Origin: Spongilla lacustris
Taxonomy: Eukaryota > Porifera > Demospongiae > Spongillida > Spongillidae
Assembly (NCBI GenBank): GCA_949361645.1
Contig: OX442419.1
Coordinates: 5,156,173 to 5,220,172 of the forward strand
Direction of reading: 5' to 3'
Length of the DNA: 64,000 nt
The number at the start of each line of letters is the position of its first letter. Position 1 is the first letter of the stretch. Below, one piece after another: positions 23,365 through 33,394 of this stretch. Both the position numbers and the translations under genes were made by a program. Under the pieces are notes generated by a model. That model ran no database searches. It saw only the letters and a list, made by a program, of their open reading frames with translations, and was not told where the DNA came from.

Positions 23365-25059
23365 TCAATCAAAGTAGGGTTTCAATTCTTTTGTGATACC
23401 AGGTGGCCATCCAGATTGAACAAATACCAACACCTTTGACAACAGTGGGTCATGATTTGTAGCCTGTCTCAAACGATCTGATGTAACTGGTAAAACGTCC
23501 ACCTGTTTTAACATGAAAACATCCGTGTCATCCATTCTCTTCAGCCTGTGCTCCACCTCCAATGGAAGCCTGGAGAGTGCATCAGCATTTGCATGTTGCA
23601 GTGTACTCCTATACTGGATGCTGTAAGAGTACTCTGACAAAAAGAGAGCCTGTCTCTGCAGTCTGGATACTGCTGTAGCTGACATTGGTCTGCCTGGATT
23701 GAATAATGATGTGAGGGGCTTGTGGTCTGTAACCAAGGTAAATCTGCGGCCATATAAGTACTGGTGGAAACGTTTAACCCCCCAGACCACGGCTAATGCT
23801 TCCTTGTCTTCAGCTGGGCTCAAGGTTCGGGATGCATAGGCAACTGGATGCTCCACTCCATCCGCCAGAACATGAGAAAGTACTGCCCCCAGGCCGTACG
23901 GGCTTGCATCACATGACACTGTAACGGGGAAGTTTGGGTCAAAATGTGTAAGTATGATATCTGAAGCCATTAGCTGTTGAACTCCCTGAAAAGCTGTCAC
24001 ACATTCTGGAGTCCATGCCCATTTGATATTCTTTTGCAGTAGACGATGCAGAGGTGCCAGTTTGTGAGAGAGATTTGGCAGGAACCTATGATAGTAGTTA
24101 ACCATTCCCAAGAAGGCCCTTAGCTGAGTTACATTGTGTGGTTGTGGAGCTTCTAGGACAGCGTTCACCTTCTCAGGAACCTTATGTAGACCCTCTTTAT
24201 CGATGCGGAATCCACAGTAGGTGACCTCTTTTTGGAAGAATGAGCATTTTTTCCTATTCACTGTGAGGTTGTACCTATTCAGTCTTTCCAGTACCCGGTC
24301 CAGCAACTGAAGGTGTTCTTCCTCAGACGAGCCTGCTACTATTATATCGTCCAGTAGGCACTGAGTCTTAGGAATTCCTTCCAGTACTTGCTCTATCGCC
24401 CGTTGCCAAATGGCAGGTGCAGAGGCAACGCCAAACGGCAAGCGGTTGAAGCGATATAATCCCCTGTGAGTGCTAATAGTGGCCAGTATCTTAGATTCTT
24501 CCTCAAGCTCCATCTGTAGATAAGCCAAATGAAGATCAATCTTGCTGAATGTGTTGCTGCCACCCAGATTGGCCAGTATATCTTCGATGCGAGGCAATGG
24601 ATACTGATCTACCTTCAAGTGTGGGTTAAGCGTGGACTTGAAGTCCCCACAGATGCGCACTGATCCATCAGCCTTTGGCACCACCACGATTGGAGTTGCC
24701 CACTCACTCCAGGATACTGGGATCAGAACTCCTTCTTTAACCAGCTTCTCCAACTCCAACTCAACATTTTTCCTAAGGCTGTACGGAACTTGACGTGCTT
24801 TCAAGAATACTGGGGCCACACCTTCCTTTAGGTTGAGACGACCCCTGATGTTAGCCAACTTGCCAATAGCCTTCTGTTGAATGCTTGGATACTTTTTTAA
24901 CAGGGCATCAATCCTATGCTGTTGACGTTTATCACTTGGGTCACTAACTGTTAACTGCTTAACATCGTGCCAATCAATCGGAACCTTACTAAGCCAGTTC
25001 CGACCCAGCAATGGTGGTCCTCTACCCTCCATAACCACCAAGGGTAAGCGGGTGCAAAT
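23365..25059 (-). pseudogene. Pol middle part: protease end, RT and RNase H
   Basis: Starts right after an in-frame TAA (25062-25060), in the same frame as gag and integrase. The first residues (LVVMEGRGPPLLGRNWL) are the C-terminal strand of the aspartic protease. RT follows: YPLPRIEDILANLGGSNTFS, the LPFGVASAPAIWQR motif, and a catalytic box reading CLLDDIIVAG, where the first position is leucine instead of the usual tyrosine while both aspartates are kept. RNase H has D in VSCDASPYGLGAV, E in DKEALAVVWG, D in TLVTDHKPLTSL and NADALSRL. The end KPYFD is followed by TGA. Confidence 0.93.
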
Positions 25060-26100
25060 TTAACCCTTTTTAACGTTTACCCTGATTTGTCCTTTGGGCT
25101 TCACTTTTTCTCCTGTATACATTCTAAGTTGAATCCGAGTCCTCTCCAAGGGAATAAATCTGAACTTTTCTTGATATACATCATAAGGAAGTAGTGAAAC
25201 AGCTGCTCCAGTGTCCAGTTCCATTTGTATGGGGCTTCCTTCCATCTCCACAGTGACTATTGCTGGTTTATCTGTGGTCCATTGGTGGGTCCCAATGGCG
25301 TATAGCGCACATTCTTCATCTGAGCCATCATCGTCCTGTTTCACATCACCCTCTAACTTCTTGACTGCCTGCGTCTTCTCTTGCTGATCCCTCCATTCCT
25401 TAGTGTGGCCACCTTTCCTCTTCCGGGCCCTACATGCTCTTGCAATGTGACCCTTTTTCCCACAGTACCGGCACTCTTCATTGATGAAATGACATGTCTG
25501 GGGACTGTGGGAACCTTCACAGCGGTAGCAATGTTGTGCAGGGTTCCTCTGAAGCTTGTGCACTTCTGCCTCAGCCTCATGGAACTGAGCTGCCTCTTTA
25601 ACTGCTCTTTCAGCAATTTCAGCTTGCTCCAGGGCTTTCTTGAAGGTTAAGTCTGCTATGGTGAGGAGGCGTCTTTGAACCTTCTCATCCCTCATGCCAC
25701 ACACCAATCTGTCTCTAAGGGTATCTGACAGGGCATTGCCAAAATTGCAATGTTCTGCAAGCTTTTGCAGGCAGGCGGCGTACATTTTAATGGACTCACC
25801 CTCCTTTTGCTCCCTTTTGTGAAAACGGAACCGCTCTGCAATCATCAGAGGCTTTGGAGCCAGATGAGCTGTCAGCGCCTCCATGAGTTCCTTAGTTGTC
25901 TTCTCCCCCGATTTTTGTGGAGCCACCAGCGCTCTTAGGAGGCCAAACGTCTCCCGGCCAATGCAGCAGAGAAAGGTGTCTTTCTTCTTCTCCTCTTCTA
26001 TCCCATTCACAGCAAAGTAATGGTTTAATCGCTCTAGGTAACTAGTCCAGTCTTCCGTTGCCGAATCAAACTCCCCAATCTTTCCTATAAGTCCAGCCAT
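25060..26100 (-). pseudogene. Gag and start of protease
   Basis: ATG at 26100 gives MAGLIGKIGEFDSATEDW, a capsid-like region (APKPLMIAERFRF, LRDRLVCGMRDEKVQRRLL) and two zinc knuckles, CYRCEGSHSPQTC (C-x2-C-x3-H-x4-C) and CRYCGKKGHIARAC (the classic C-x2-C-x4-H-x4-C). An acidic linker leads to the protease active site MELDTGAAVSLLP. The frame then meets TAA at 25062-25060 inside the protease, between the active-site strand and the GRNWL strand. Because it sits within a folded domain rather than at the gag/pol border, I read it as a nonsense mutation and not programmed readthrough. From 26100 to 21997 the distance is exactly 1368 codons, so gag and pol share one frame. Confidence 0.93.
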
Positions 26101-26120
26101 AGTTCCGCACTATCGCTTCT

Positions 26121-26138
26121 ATCCCACCCTCGTCGCCA
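26121..26138 (-). other. Primer-binding site
   Basis: Reading inward from the 5' LTR the sequence is T, then TGGCGACGAGGGTGGGAT. The TGG start next to the LTR is typical of complementarity to a tRNA 3' CCA end. I cannot name the tRNA. Confidence 0.75.
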
Positions 26139-26139
26139 A

Positions 26140-26279
26140 TGTAAAATCCTGGGAAAGTTCGATGGCAGAAGATTGGTGTTAACACAGCCACACAGAAAAC
26201 GTGCTCATACATACACGGGTTACACAATACAGAAATCAGTTAATCAATTATTATTAGATAATAATTATTATACTCCACA
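26140..26279 (-). repeat. 5' LTR (140 bp)
   Basis: Partner of 21843-21982 with two substitutions; the target duplication CTGCT follows at 26280-26284. Confidence 0.95.
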
Positions 26280-26284
26280 CTGCT

Positions 26285-26830
26285 CTCCCACCCTCCAGAG
26301 ATTAATTTGATGCTGTGTTAGTGTAGGGCATGGGATCTACCTACAACATTGTATGAATGCTTTCAGTGTGCACCAAAGTCAGGCTACACAACACAAGTCG
26401 ATGTCCACTGAGTGATTGTGTGTGTGGGACTGTTGTGGATTTGAGATGGTAAGTGTGATGTGCATGTGTGACACTCCTGAGGCATCATCATTTGTGCAAT
26501 TGTGTGATATTCTCCCCCAATCCCCCTCATGTATCGAAATGAATTTTACCCTGTGTCAGTGTAGGGCATGGGGTCCACCTACAGCATTGTGTGTTGTGTC
26601 CCACTTAAGTGTGCACCATAGTCAAGTTATGCAACAAGGATTGTGTACATGGAACAGTGTCACGCAAAAATTGTACTGTGTGAAAATTGCACCACCTGGT
26701 ACACTTGGTTGCAAAATGTGTACTGGCCTTACCAAACTTTCACTTTCTAGATGTAGGTTTATGCTATGTGTAGGTAATGTTTGTGGTACATACAGTGTCA
26801 TTGGTCATCTTAGTGCATAGCAATGTTAAT
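26285..26830. repeat. Dispersed repeat family A, copy beside the LTR element
   Basis: Continues the family interrupted by the retrotransposon. GTGTAGGGCATGGGATC, CCTACAACATTGT, AAAGTCAGGCTACACAACAC and GTGTGTGGGACTGTTGTGGAT match 35450-35575. A second partial subrepeat follows at about 26540-26600. The last 150 bases (ACTTTCTAGATGTAGGTTTATGC to GGTCATCTTAGTGCATA) match the copy at 18.2 kb in the same orientation. Confidence 0.7.
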
Positions 26831-28184
26831 TAAAGTAGTGATGGGATGGTTAAAGGTTTTTGACAGTAGTTAAGTTCCAGTTAACTAATGTTGTGCAGTT
26901 AAGTTAAATAAATTCATTCCTTTCCACATTCTTTCAGTTAAGTTATAGTTAACTAACTAACCTGGTTTTTGCCAGAACCCAGTTAAGTTGACAATTTAGT
27001 TAAACAGTCACACAAAATTTAATATATAGTTCAACTGAATTGGATTTTTTGCATTTAAGATTGCGCTCTTTGATTTCTTTCTACTTCAAATTGCATAGCT
27101 GCTCTAGAAAAAAAAAGTTCAGAACTGGCTGAAATAATATTATTTCCTACTAGAAAATAAAAGTTCTGCTCTTTTCTTTTGATACAAAACTCCAGTGGAT
27201 CACACTCTTTAGTCACTGATATGATTTCATTTCTGGGTCAAGTGTATTGGGTCAGGACAAATTTAATTAGTAGTGTAGGATTTTTATTTATAAAATGTAA
27301 AAGAAACAATGGATTATGGAAATTATACATTCATAAATTCATAATAATTACAGACCTACATATGCGGTACTATAGCTGTGGCATGATCAAAACAATACAA
27401 TACCATGTTCACTGTGTATGCATGAGAACTATTGCATCACTGGAGTGAAGTTGGCACCTTACCAGAGGTGGCCCCAGCATTTAGTGAGGGGAGGGGCTGA
27501 ACAAGCGAGGGACGCCAAAAGGGGCATGGCATTTGTATTTCATTACCATTTGACTCTGGATAGTGGCTGCCTATTTGAACATACATATCTTCTATAAAAT
27601 AATTGCTTTGTTCTGTTGGTTGCTATTGAGTATACCAAGGACTATTAACATTACATGGATAGGAAACCCACCACGAACGCATATACAAAATTTTGTCACC
27701 ATCCTCGTTTTGACTTGTACCCCAACCAAGATGCAAAACATAGGCTTTTTTGCCTTTTAAGAGGTTTGTAGCTGCTGTATTAAGCTTTTGCGTGTTTTTT
27801 ATGTACAGATGTCAGAATATTTAGTGTTGTACAGTTTTTACCTTGTTTGCTCATATCAAAATCATTATTTGGCACGTGGCGGCTATGTGTGTTTGCCATG
27901 TAGCCCGTGGAGGTTTATAGGCCGAGTTCTTCTCTCAGGTCCTAGTGGCATTGTGTTTGGTGGATAATAATGATTTTGTCTTGAAAAATGGAGCACTACT
28001 TTTGTGAGCAGACTTGTCAGGTCCAGCAAGGGATGGTGGTGTAACTAAGCGATCCATCACATTCTGCGTAGCTGTTTGTAAGCCGAGAATATAAATTTAT
28101 TGGGCAATATCATTAGTTTGGTGGTTTACAGCATCACACTTGTGTACATGTATCTTTTACGCTTTAAAATAACTAGGCCTAATA
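26831..28184. other. AT-rich non-coding stretch
   Basis: No supported gene. About 26860-27010 has GTTAAGTT/AGTTAACT repeats. The patch GTAGGATTTTTATTTATAAA through ACAGACCTACAT (27270-27362) resembles 59160-59300. Confidence 0.4.
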
Positions 28185-28730
28185 CAGGGTGTTTCGCAAT
28201 CAAGGAAGATTGTTTATAAATTAACCACAAACAGTTAAATTGTTGCTTAATGCTCTAATAACGCGGGCTTAAATGTTGATGTAAACAAACTAAATATTTA
28301 ATTAACCAAAATCAAGGAGATTAAAATGAATTAATAATTCCTGATAACACCTAATTAGAAACATACTATTTTAGAGGTATCGAAACGCTCAAAAATTTCC
28401 TTGAATTTTAAAATCAACCTGCCCAAACTTATTAATAAATTCAAACCACTAAATCAAGATACAATGGCTCCTAAATCAAGTACATTGCAAAAATAAAGAT
28501 TTCAATTTAGGATAACTTCTAAATGAAAGTAATTAAAATTAAGTTTGCAGCTTTTATCTAACCACCCATCCTATATTTATGGTTTAGAGATTTTTATCAA
28601 TATTAATGAACCATTCAAGATTATATAAATTTTATTTCACCAGCATGTCTTCTTTTGCTGTTAGAACTTTCAACAATTAAATGCTTGTGGTTAATTTATA
28701 AACAGTTTTCCTTGATTGTGAAACACCCTC
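28185..28730. mobile_element. TIR element (mariner-like ends), non-autonomous
   Basis: The left end CAGGGTGTTTCGCAATCAAG is preceded by TA (28183-28184). The right end, reversed, reads GAGGGTGTTTCACAATCAAG, and similarity continues for about 47 bases (through TTTATAAATTAACCACAA). The interior is very AT-rich with no transposase. TA plus CAGGGTGT is typical of Tc1/mariner-type ends. The right TA is mutated to GA, so boundaries are approximate there. Confidence 0.75.
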
Positions 28731-29045
28731 GAATGCCTAAAGTACTGGGAATCTTTCTAAAAGGCATCATCCTCTACTTTGGAAAGTCAGCTGGAGCCTC
28801 TAAGCACTCAGTAAGCAGTCTATCCAATATGACCCTTTATCATGAATAATTTATGCAGAATGAGGATAGCGACACAAATTTTGGCCAGTTTCCAATCCAT
28901 GTAATGTTAATAGACCTTGAGTAAGCATAATATCCATTTTTTTGCCCATTTTCCTAATGTGAGTGTTTAATATTAGATAGGATTACGTTGAATCTGCTCA
29001 TTCCCTACTCACATGTGGGCTCAATTAAAATGCATTGGTCCCCAA

Positions 29046-29690
29046 TTTGTTTATACGCCCACAATGGAAAAGGGTCTATAAGCTGTGTACATTGGCCCAT
29101 ATATTGTATGTATCCCCTTACTCACTGTATACCATTTAGTGCATCCAAGTCAAGGAGCTAGCTTTTGGGTCGACAGAAGAGTACATGGGCCTTGTAAACC
29201 ATGCAGCATGGATATGTGTGCGTGGAGATTTGGGCACCCCTTAGTAGAATAAATGTCACAAAATGTGGGCGTATAAACAAAATCAACGTTACGTCGGCGT
29301 CACGTGCGCGTCCAAAACAAAACAAAAATTGTTGTGCAATTGGGAAGTTAATTGTTAGTGAGCACATGGAAGAAGCTATTTCAGATAATAATAATCGCCG
29401 AGTTGTAAATCTGGCCATTTTGTAACACAATGCTTTGTGGGTCGGGAAAAACATCTTCATCCACTTGCAGCTTATGAAAATATCTTTGCGCCAAAAAATC
29501 CTAACGATTAACATACAACCGATGATATATGTATGATACCAAAGCAGGGTTTTGAGCGCGCACATGACGTTTATATGTTTATACGCCCCTGTCTTATGAC
29601 GTTTTCTATTCATTGGATGACGTTTTCTATTCATTCGATGATGTTTTCGGTTTATACGATGACGTTTATTTGTTTATATGCCCAGGGTCT
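29046..29690. repeat. Repeated TTTGTTTATACGCCC motif and GATGACGTTT repeats
   Basis: TTTGTTTATACGCCCACA (29046-29063) is repeated inverted at 29264-29281 and approximately direct at 29573 and 29664. Between 29597 and 29680 a roughly 20-bp unit, TGACGTTTTCTATTCATTGG, is repeated four times with divergence. It looks like a small foldback element with a tandem-repeat tail. The 100 bases after it (29690-29790) recur at 36907-37010. Confidence 0.6.
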
Positions 29691-29844
29691 ATACAAACTT
29701 AATGGAGAAAGGCTGTTTATAGTGTGCATTAAAATGGCTGAGAGTTGTACCTTGCATGAAACATAGCACATTTCCTTTATTTCCACACTAATTAAAGTAT
29801 ATTACAAGTGAGGCTTCTTGCAAGATCAGCTGTTTCAGTAATAG

Positions 29845-32000
29845 TCTGTTTTAAACAATGCACAAATTTAAATATAGGCCCATTTAAAATGGGTATACCA
29901 TAGACATACCAATATGCACTAACTACATTGTATATATAAACCATATATCAGTAAAAGCATCCAGTACACTTTTGGCAAACCCGTTTTTGTAACCAAAATT
30001 GTACCAGGTGGTGTGATTTTGGCTGCCAAAAAAATGTACTGCCCGGTTCAATTTTTGTGTGCCAGATGGATGGCAGGTGGTCAGTGTGGGGAAGCTGTGT
30101 GATGACATTATCATTATGTGCAATCTCTTGTGTGATGTCATGTTATTCACCCCCTCCTCTCCAGCACACAGAGAGGAATAGACCCTTCCCTTTAACGGCG
30201 TAAGGAATGCAATTATTCTTAATTGCATCACTTCCGGAGTTCTTCCTGCTCGCGAGCACTAACACTGTACCAGGCTGTTGATAATTTTTGACCGACTAAG
30301 CCTCTGTCACAACAGTACTCACAGAGGCAGACATCCCAGGTGCGTTTCTCGAGGAGCCACAAGAGATCCGTAGTACGGCAGCGCTCCGAAGGTGGCTAAT
30401 TTGCCACGGGATAAAAATGCAATCGGCTAGCCAAAAGCAAAGCCTAATAGATAGGTCAGTATTGCCAAGACATTTATGCACTGTGTCGATATCAGCTGTG
30501 CTTGTCTCGTTCTCAGACCGATATGACGCAATGTTTATCACAATTTGTACTTTGTATAAACAAGCTCATACTTGTATAAGTCTGGTGTTTTGAATACTAA
30601 ATCTTAGAATACGTACGCTTATATGCAACGTTGCCCTCCTACTTCTTACAGTACATAGATACACCCTTGTTGTCACCTTGCGAGTCATTTTACACATGAC
30701 ACATACATCACCGGCAGGAAGAACTCCGGACGTGACGTAAAATTAGCAAATTGCATTCCTTACGCCATTAAAGGGAAGGGTCTACTGAGTCCACCTATAA
30801 CATTGTGTGTTGATCCTGCCAGGCATCTTGGACACTTTCAGTGGGCACCCAATGGCTACCATTAGGATGGTACACCGGTGTTCTGTGTGTGAATGTTGGG
30901 TGATGTTATAAAATTATTGATTGGTAAAGGTATTCAATCGAGTAATACCCATAGTATAGCATGCTTGCAGTTTAAAATATAGCAATAGCATTGTACAGTA
31001 CTTTATGTGGTACACAGGTGACTAGTGTGGGTTGTATTGTAGATACATATGCAAGTATCATCAGTGTGTAATGTCACCTATTCTCCCCTTTCTTATGCTG
31101 CGTCAGTGCATAATATCAGTGAGGATGTCTAGTGGTGCTGTGGAGACCCAATGGGATCATCCTGGTGCATGGTGTTCACAGTGGAGAGATCAAGTGGAGG
31201 TGGGTACTACTCTACCTGCTGTTCCAGCGTCCCCCAGTTACCTTGGCAGCATCACACTGTAGCTTCAAGGAGCATTGGCTCCACCACAGGGCAAACTGCC
31301 TTCTGACACACAAGTAGGTTTGCAGCATGTCTTTACCAGATTGAGAAAGCTGTGGGCTGTAAACTCATTTTTCTGTGCAACAGGGGTTTATTTATTTCTA
31401 TGTCTACTTGTGATTCATGAGGACTGGAAACTGATCAGTGACTGAAAAAACCTAGAATTTCAGTTAGGACAGTTCCGAGGCAGGGGGAGGATGTGGGAGG
31501 GGATGTGCCCCTCCCATACAAAGTTTTAATATGGTAGTTGGTTTATGAAGCTTCATACTATTTAGTTTTGCAATGTAACGTAACTATGCTATTGAACCAA
31601 ATTAATGTTAACACTGTCTCTGGCATGTCCATACATCTATTGGACATCTGAGTAAAATAGTAAAATAAGCTGCAGCTCTTAAGTGGTAATTGCCCCTCAT
31701 CAGCTTCAATAATTGTGTGTTCTAGTATGTCGTCCCCAAAAAGTAGGAGTCTGGGAGGAGGGGATGGAAAGGTGTAATTGGAAGGACAGTGCAGAACACA
31801 GTGGCAGGGGGTTATCTTGTACAACAAATGGTTATCATGTCCTCATTTCCCCTTTGCAGTTCCTTCAACTATTAACCAGCACTGCTTGTCCACTGATATG
31901 CCAATTTGTGTGATTGACTTTGAGGTATAAGTGAAATTCGTGAGCACACTATGACCTACTTATAGACATATCCAGAGATATTAGATCTCTGCATGAATAT
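29845..32000 (+). repeat. Dispersed repeat family A, copy with TA-flanked MITE
   Basis: Matches 43000-45185 in the same orientation, apart from an insertion at 30181-30782 here and another at 44235-44940 there. Landmarks: CATTGTATATATAAACCA, TTTTTGTGTGCCAGA, GTCCACCTATAACATTGT, GATGTCTAGTGGTGCTGTGG, GCAGGGGGAGGATKTGGGAG and GATATTAGATCTCTGCATGA. A short open block at 31858-31923 has an acceptor (CCCTTTGCAG) and a donor (GTATAAGT), and its acceptor is kept in the 45-kb copy. It might be an exon of the gene that follows at 32054, but the phase does not fit directly. Confidence 0.75.
30181..30782. mobile_element. 602-bp TA-flanked MITE
   Basis: Terminal inverted repeats of about 70 bp begin GACCCTTCCCTTTAAYGGCG and end inward with CCGGAGTTCTTCCTGC. 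TA lies on both sides (30179-30180 and 30783-30784). The paralogous family A copy near 43395-43405 reads straight through without it. The interior (about 450 bp) has no transposase. Ends and target are consistent with Tc1/mariner-type mobilisation; the family is not identified. Confidence 0.88.
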
Positions 32001-32053
32001 TTCTAACACCATTGTGGAGTGTTTTCAATTTTTGAATTCTCTTGTTGATACAG

Positions 32054-32619
32054 GAAGGGCGTATTGGTTTTGCTCCAGCACAGGTGATTGGGGTCTTGTA
32101 GATGTGACACAATGTGAAAGCTCCACAATTACAAATTTAGCACAACAGGTAAATGACATGCAAATGCACAATGGCAATGGAAAAGTACATATAATTACAT
32201 TTATATATTCATGATCATTTGCATGTTTGGAAGTCTTGCAGTTGATCCTCTTTCCAGAAAAACAATTGGGATAATTATGATTATCATAAGGACACCATTT
32301 AAGGGCTTTGAAAATGCTCATTTGTGCTTCTGGATGGTCATAGAGAAGTGAAGTGCAAAACTGAAACTTCACTTCCAATGGCAATAAACGATGGATTTCT
32401 AACTTTATTTAATCTATGTTCTCAATATACTAGATTTTATCTGCAAATTTTGCTCAAGCTCTTGGCATAGTGAATTCACTGTTTGATGTAACAAAACCTA
32501 CACACATGTCAATGTTTCCACTGGATCTAAGGCACAGTGTTGATATTATTTCTACTATTTTAACATTGTTGAGCAAAAACCTTCAACAAGGTGGGAGCAC
32601 AGATGTGATGAATACAGCG
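32054..32619 (+). CDS. Two exons of an adhesion-GPCR-like gene
   Basis: Exon 1 is 32054-32148, with acceptor TTGATACAG and donor GTAAAT. It encodes GRAYWFCSSTGDWGLVDVTQ followed by C, which has the W-x-C...G-x-W...T-x-C pattern of the hormone-receptor (HormR) domain found before the GAIN domain of adhesion GPCRs. Exon 2 is 32434-32619, with acceptor ACTAG and donor GTAAGC. It is in matching phase (186 bases, 62 codons) and gives LFDVTKPTHMSMFPLDLRHS then VDIISTILTLL, a helical segment as expected at the start of a GAIN domain. The intron is 285 bp. I cannot find the transmembrane exons within the next kilobase, so this is either part of a larger gene with long introns or a fragment. Domain naming rests on motif memory. 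Confidence 0.55.
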
Positions 32620-33394
32620 GTAAGCTGCTTTCATGAACTGTTCATAAGTTCATATTTCTGCCTAGTTAGATAATTTTGGATGTGATAAACAACCTTTTGA
32701 ATGAAACCAATCTAGCTGGGTGGCTGCAACAAGTCCATTTCTCCTCATGACTTGTGAGTCATATGGCCTCTACCTGGCAACCATTGCCACCAGTACCATT
32801 ACATTGTCAAGATCATCCATTGGTATGTCATGATGTCTCTGATGTTTATAATTGTGTGTGGAGGAGAGGCAGGAATGTTCACCTTGTGAGCATTGTGGAT
32901 GGCAAGGTTGTGGGCTAGTTCTTATGCAGTTTGGTAACATAAGGGAAATAGAATTCACTACTCTATATGGTATCTCTCTCCCTCTCCCCTGCATGCAGCC
33001 CCACAGCATGATACTGAGGACGGTTTATGTGTTGGTTCTTTTGTCACCAACAACGCAGCTTCAACTTGAAAACTGTGATTATTGACAAATAATTCGACAA
33101 TGAAATATCGCGATATAGACGATATCGGCAAAGAACCATATCGCGGCAGCACTAGCTACAATACAATTCCCTTGAGTGATCGCTCAATATTTCCGAAACA
33201 CCACCAGAAAAAAAATATATGGATACAAAACATTTTATTGTGTCTCGGCCTTGTAAAAGAACATATTAACATTAAATGAAGACACCAAATCTATCTACCT
33301 TGTATGAAATAATGGCTTCTTGTAGCTTGTCCTCCCCCCCCCCCTCCCCCCCGTATAGAATGTAACTACATTCCACACTAGGATGACTCGCCCG
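32620..33394. other. Unassigned, possible intron of the adhesion-GPCR-like gene
   Basis: No convincing exon. A TGCATGCAG acceptor near 32998 opens a short frame that stops after about 24 codons. AT-rich and CTCCCC-rich patches (33330-33350) follow. Confidence 0.3.

Larger units (their letters stand above)
21843..26279 (-). mobile_element. Near-complete Ty3/mdg4-type LTR retrotransposon
   Basis: 4437 bp with two 140-bp LTRs, both TG...CA on the element's strand (21843-21982 and 26140-26279). It is flanked by a perfect 5-bp duplication CTGCT (21838-21842 and 26280-26284). Inside are a primer-binding site next to the 5' LTR, one gag-pol frame, and a polypurine tract next to the 3' LTR. The order protease, RT, RNase H, integrase is the Ty3 order, and no envelope-like gene follows. 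The LTRs differ at two visible positions (A/G near 21881 and G/A near 21970), so insertion is fairly recent. It interrupts the junction of segment B and family A, and the corresponding unoccupied sequence is at about 35397-35410. Very short LTRs and a single gag-pol frame suggest a Mag-like lineage, which is inference. Confidence 0.95.

Noticed and set aside
25060..25062. Programmed stop-codon readthrough between gag and pol
   Set aside because: The stop lies inside the protease fold, after the active site, not at the gag/pol boundary, and a second stop of the same kind occurs before integrase.
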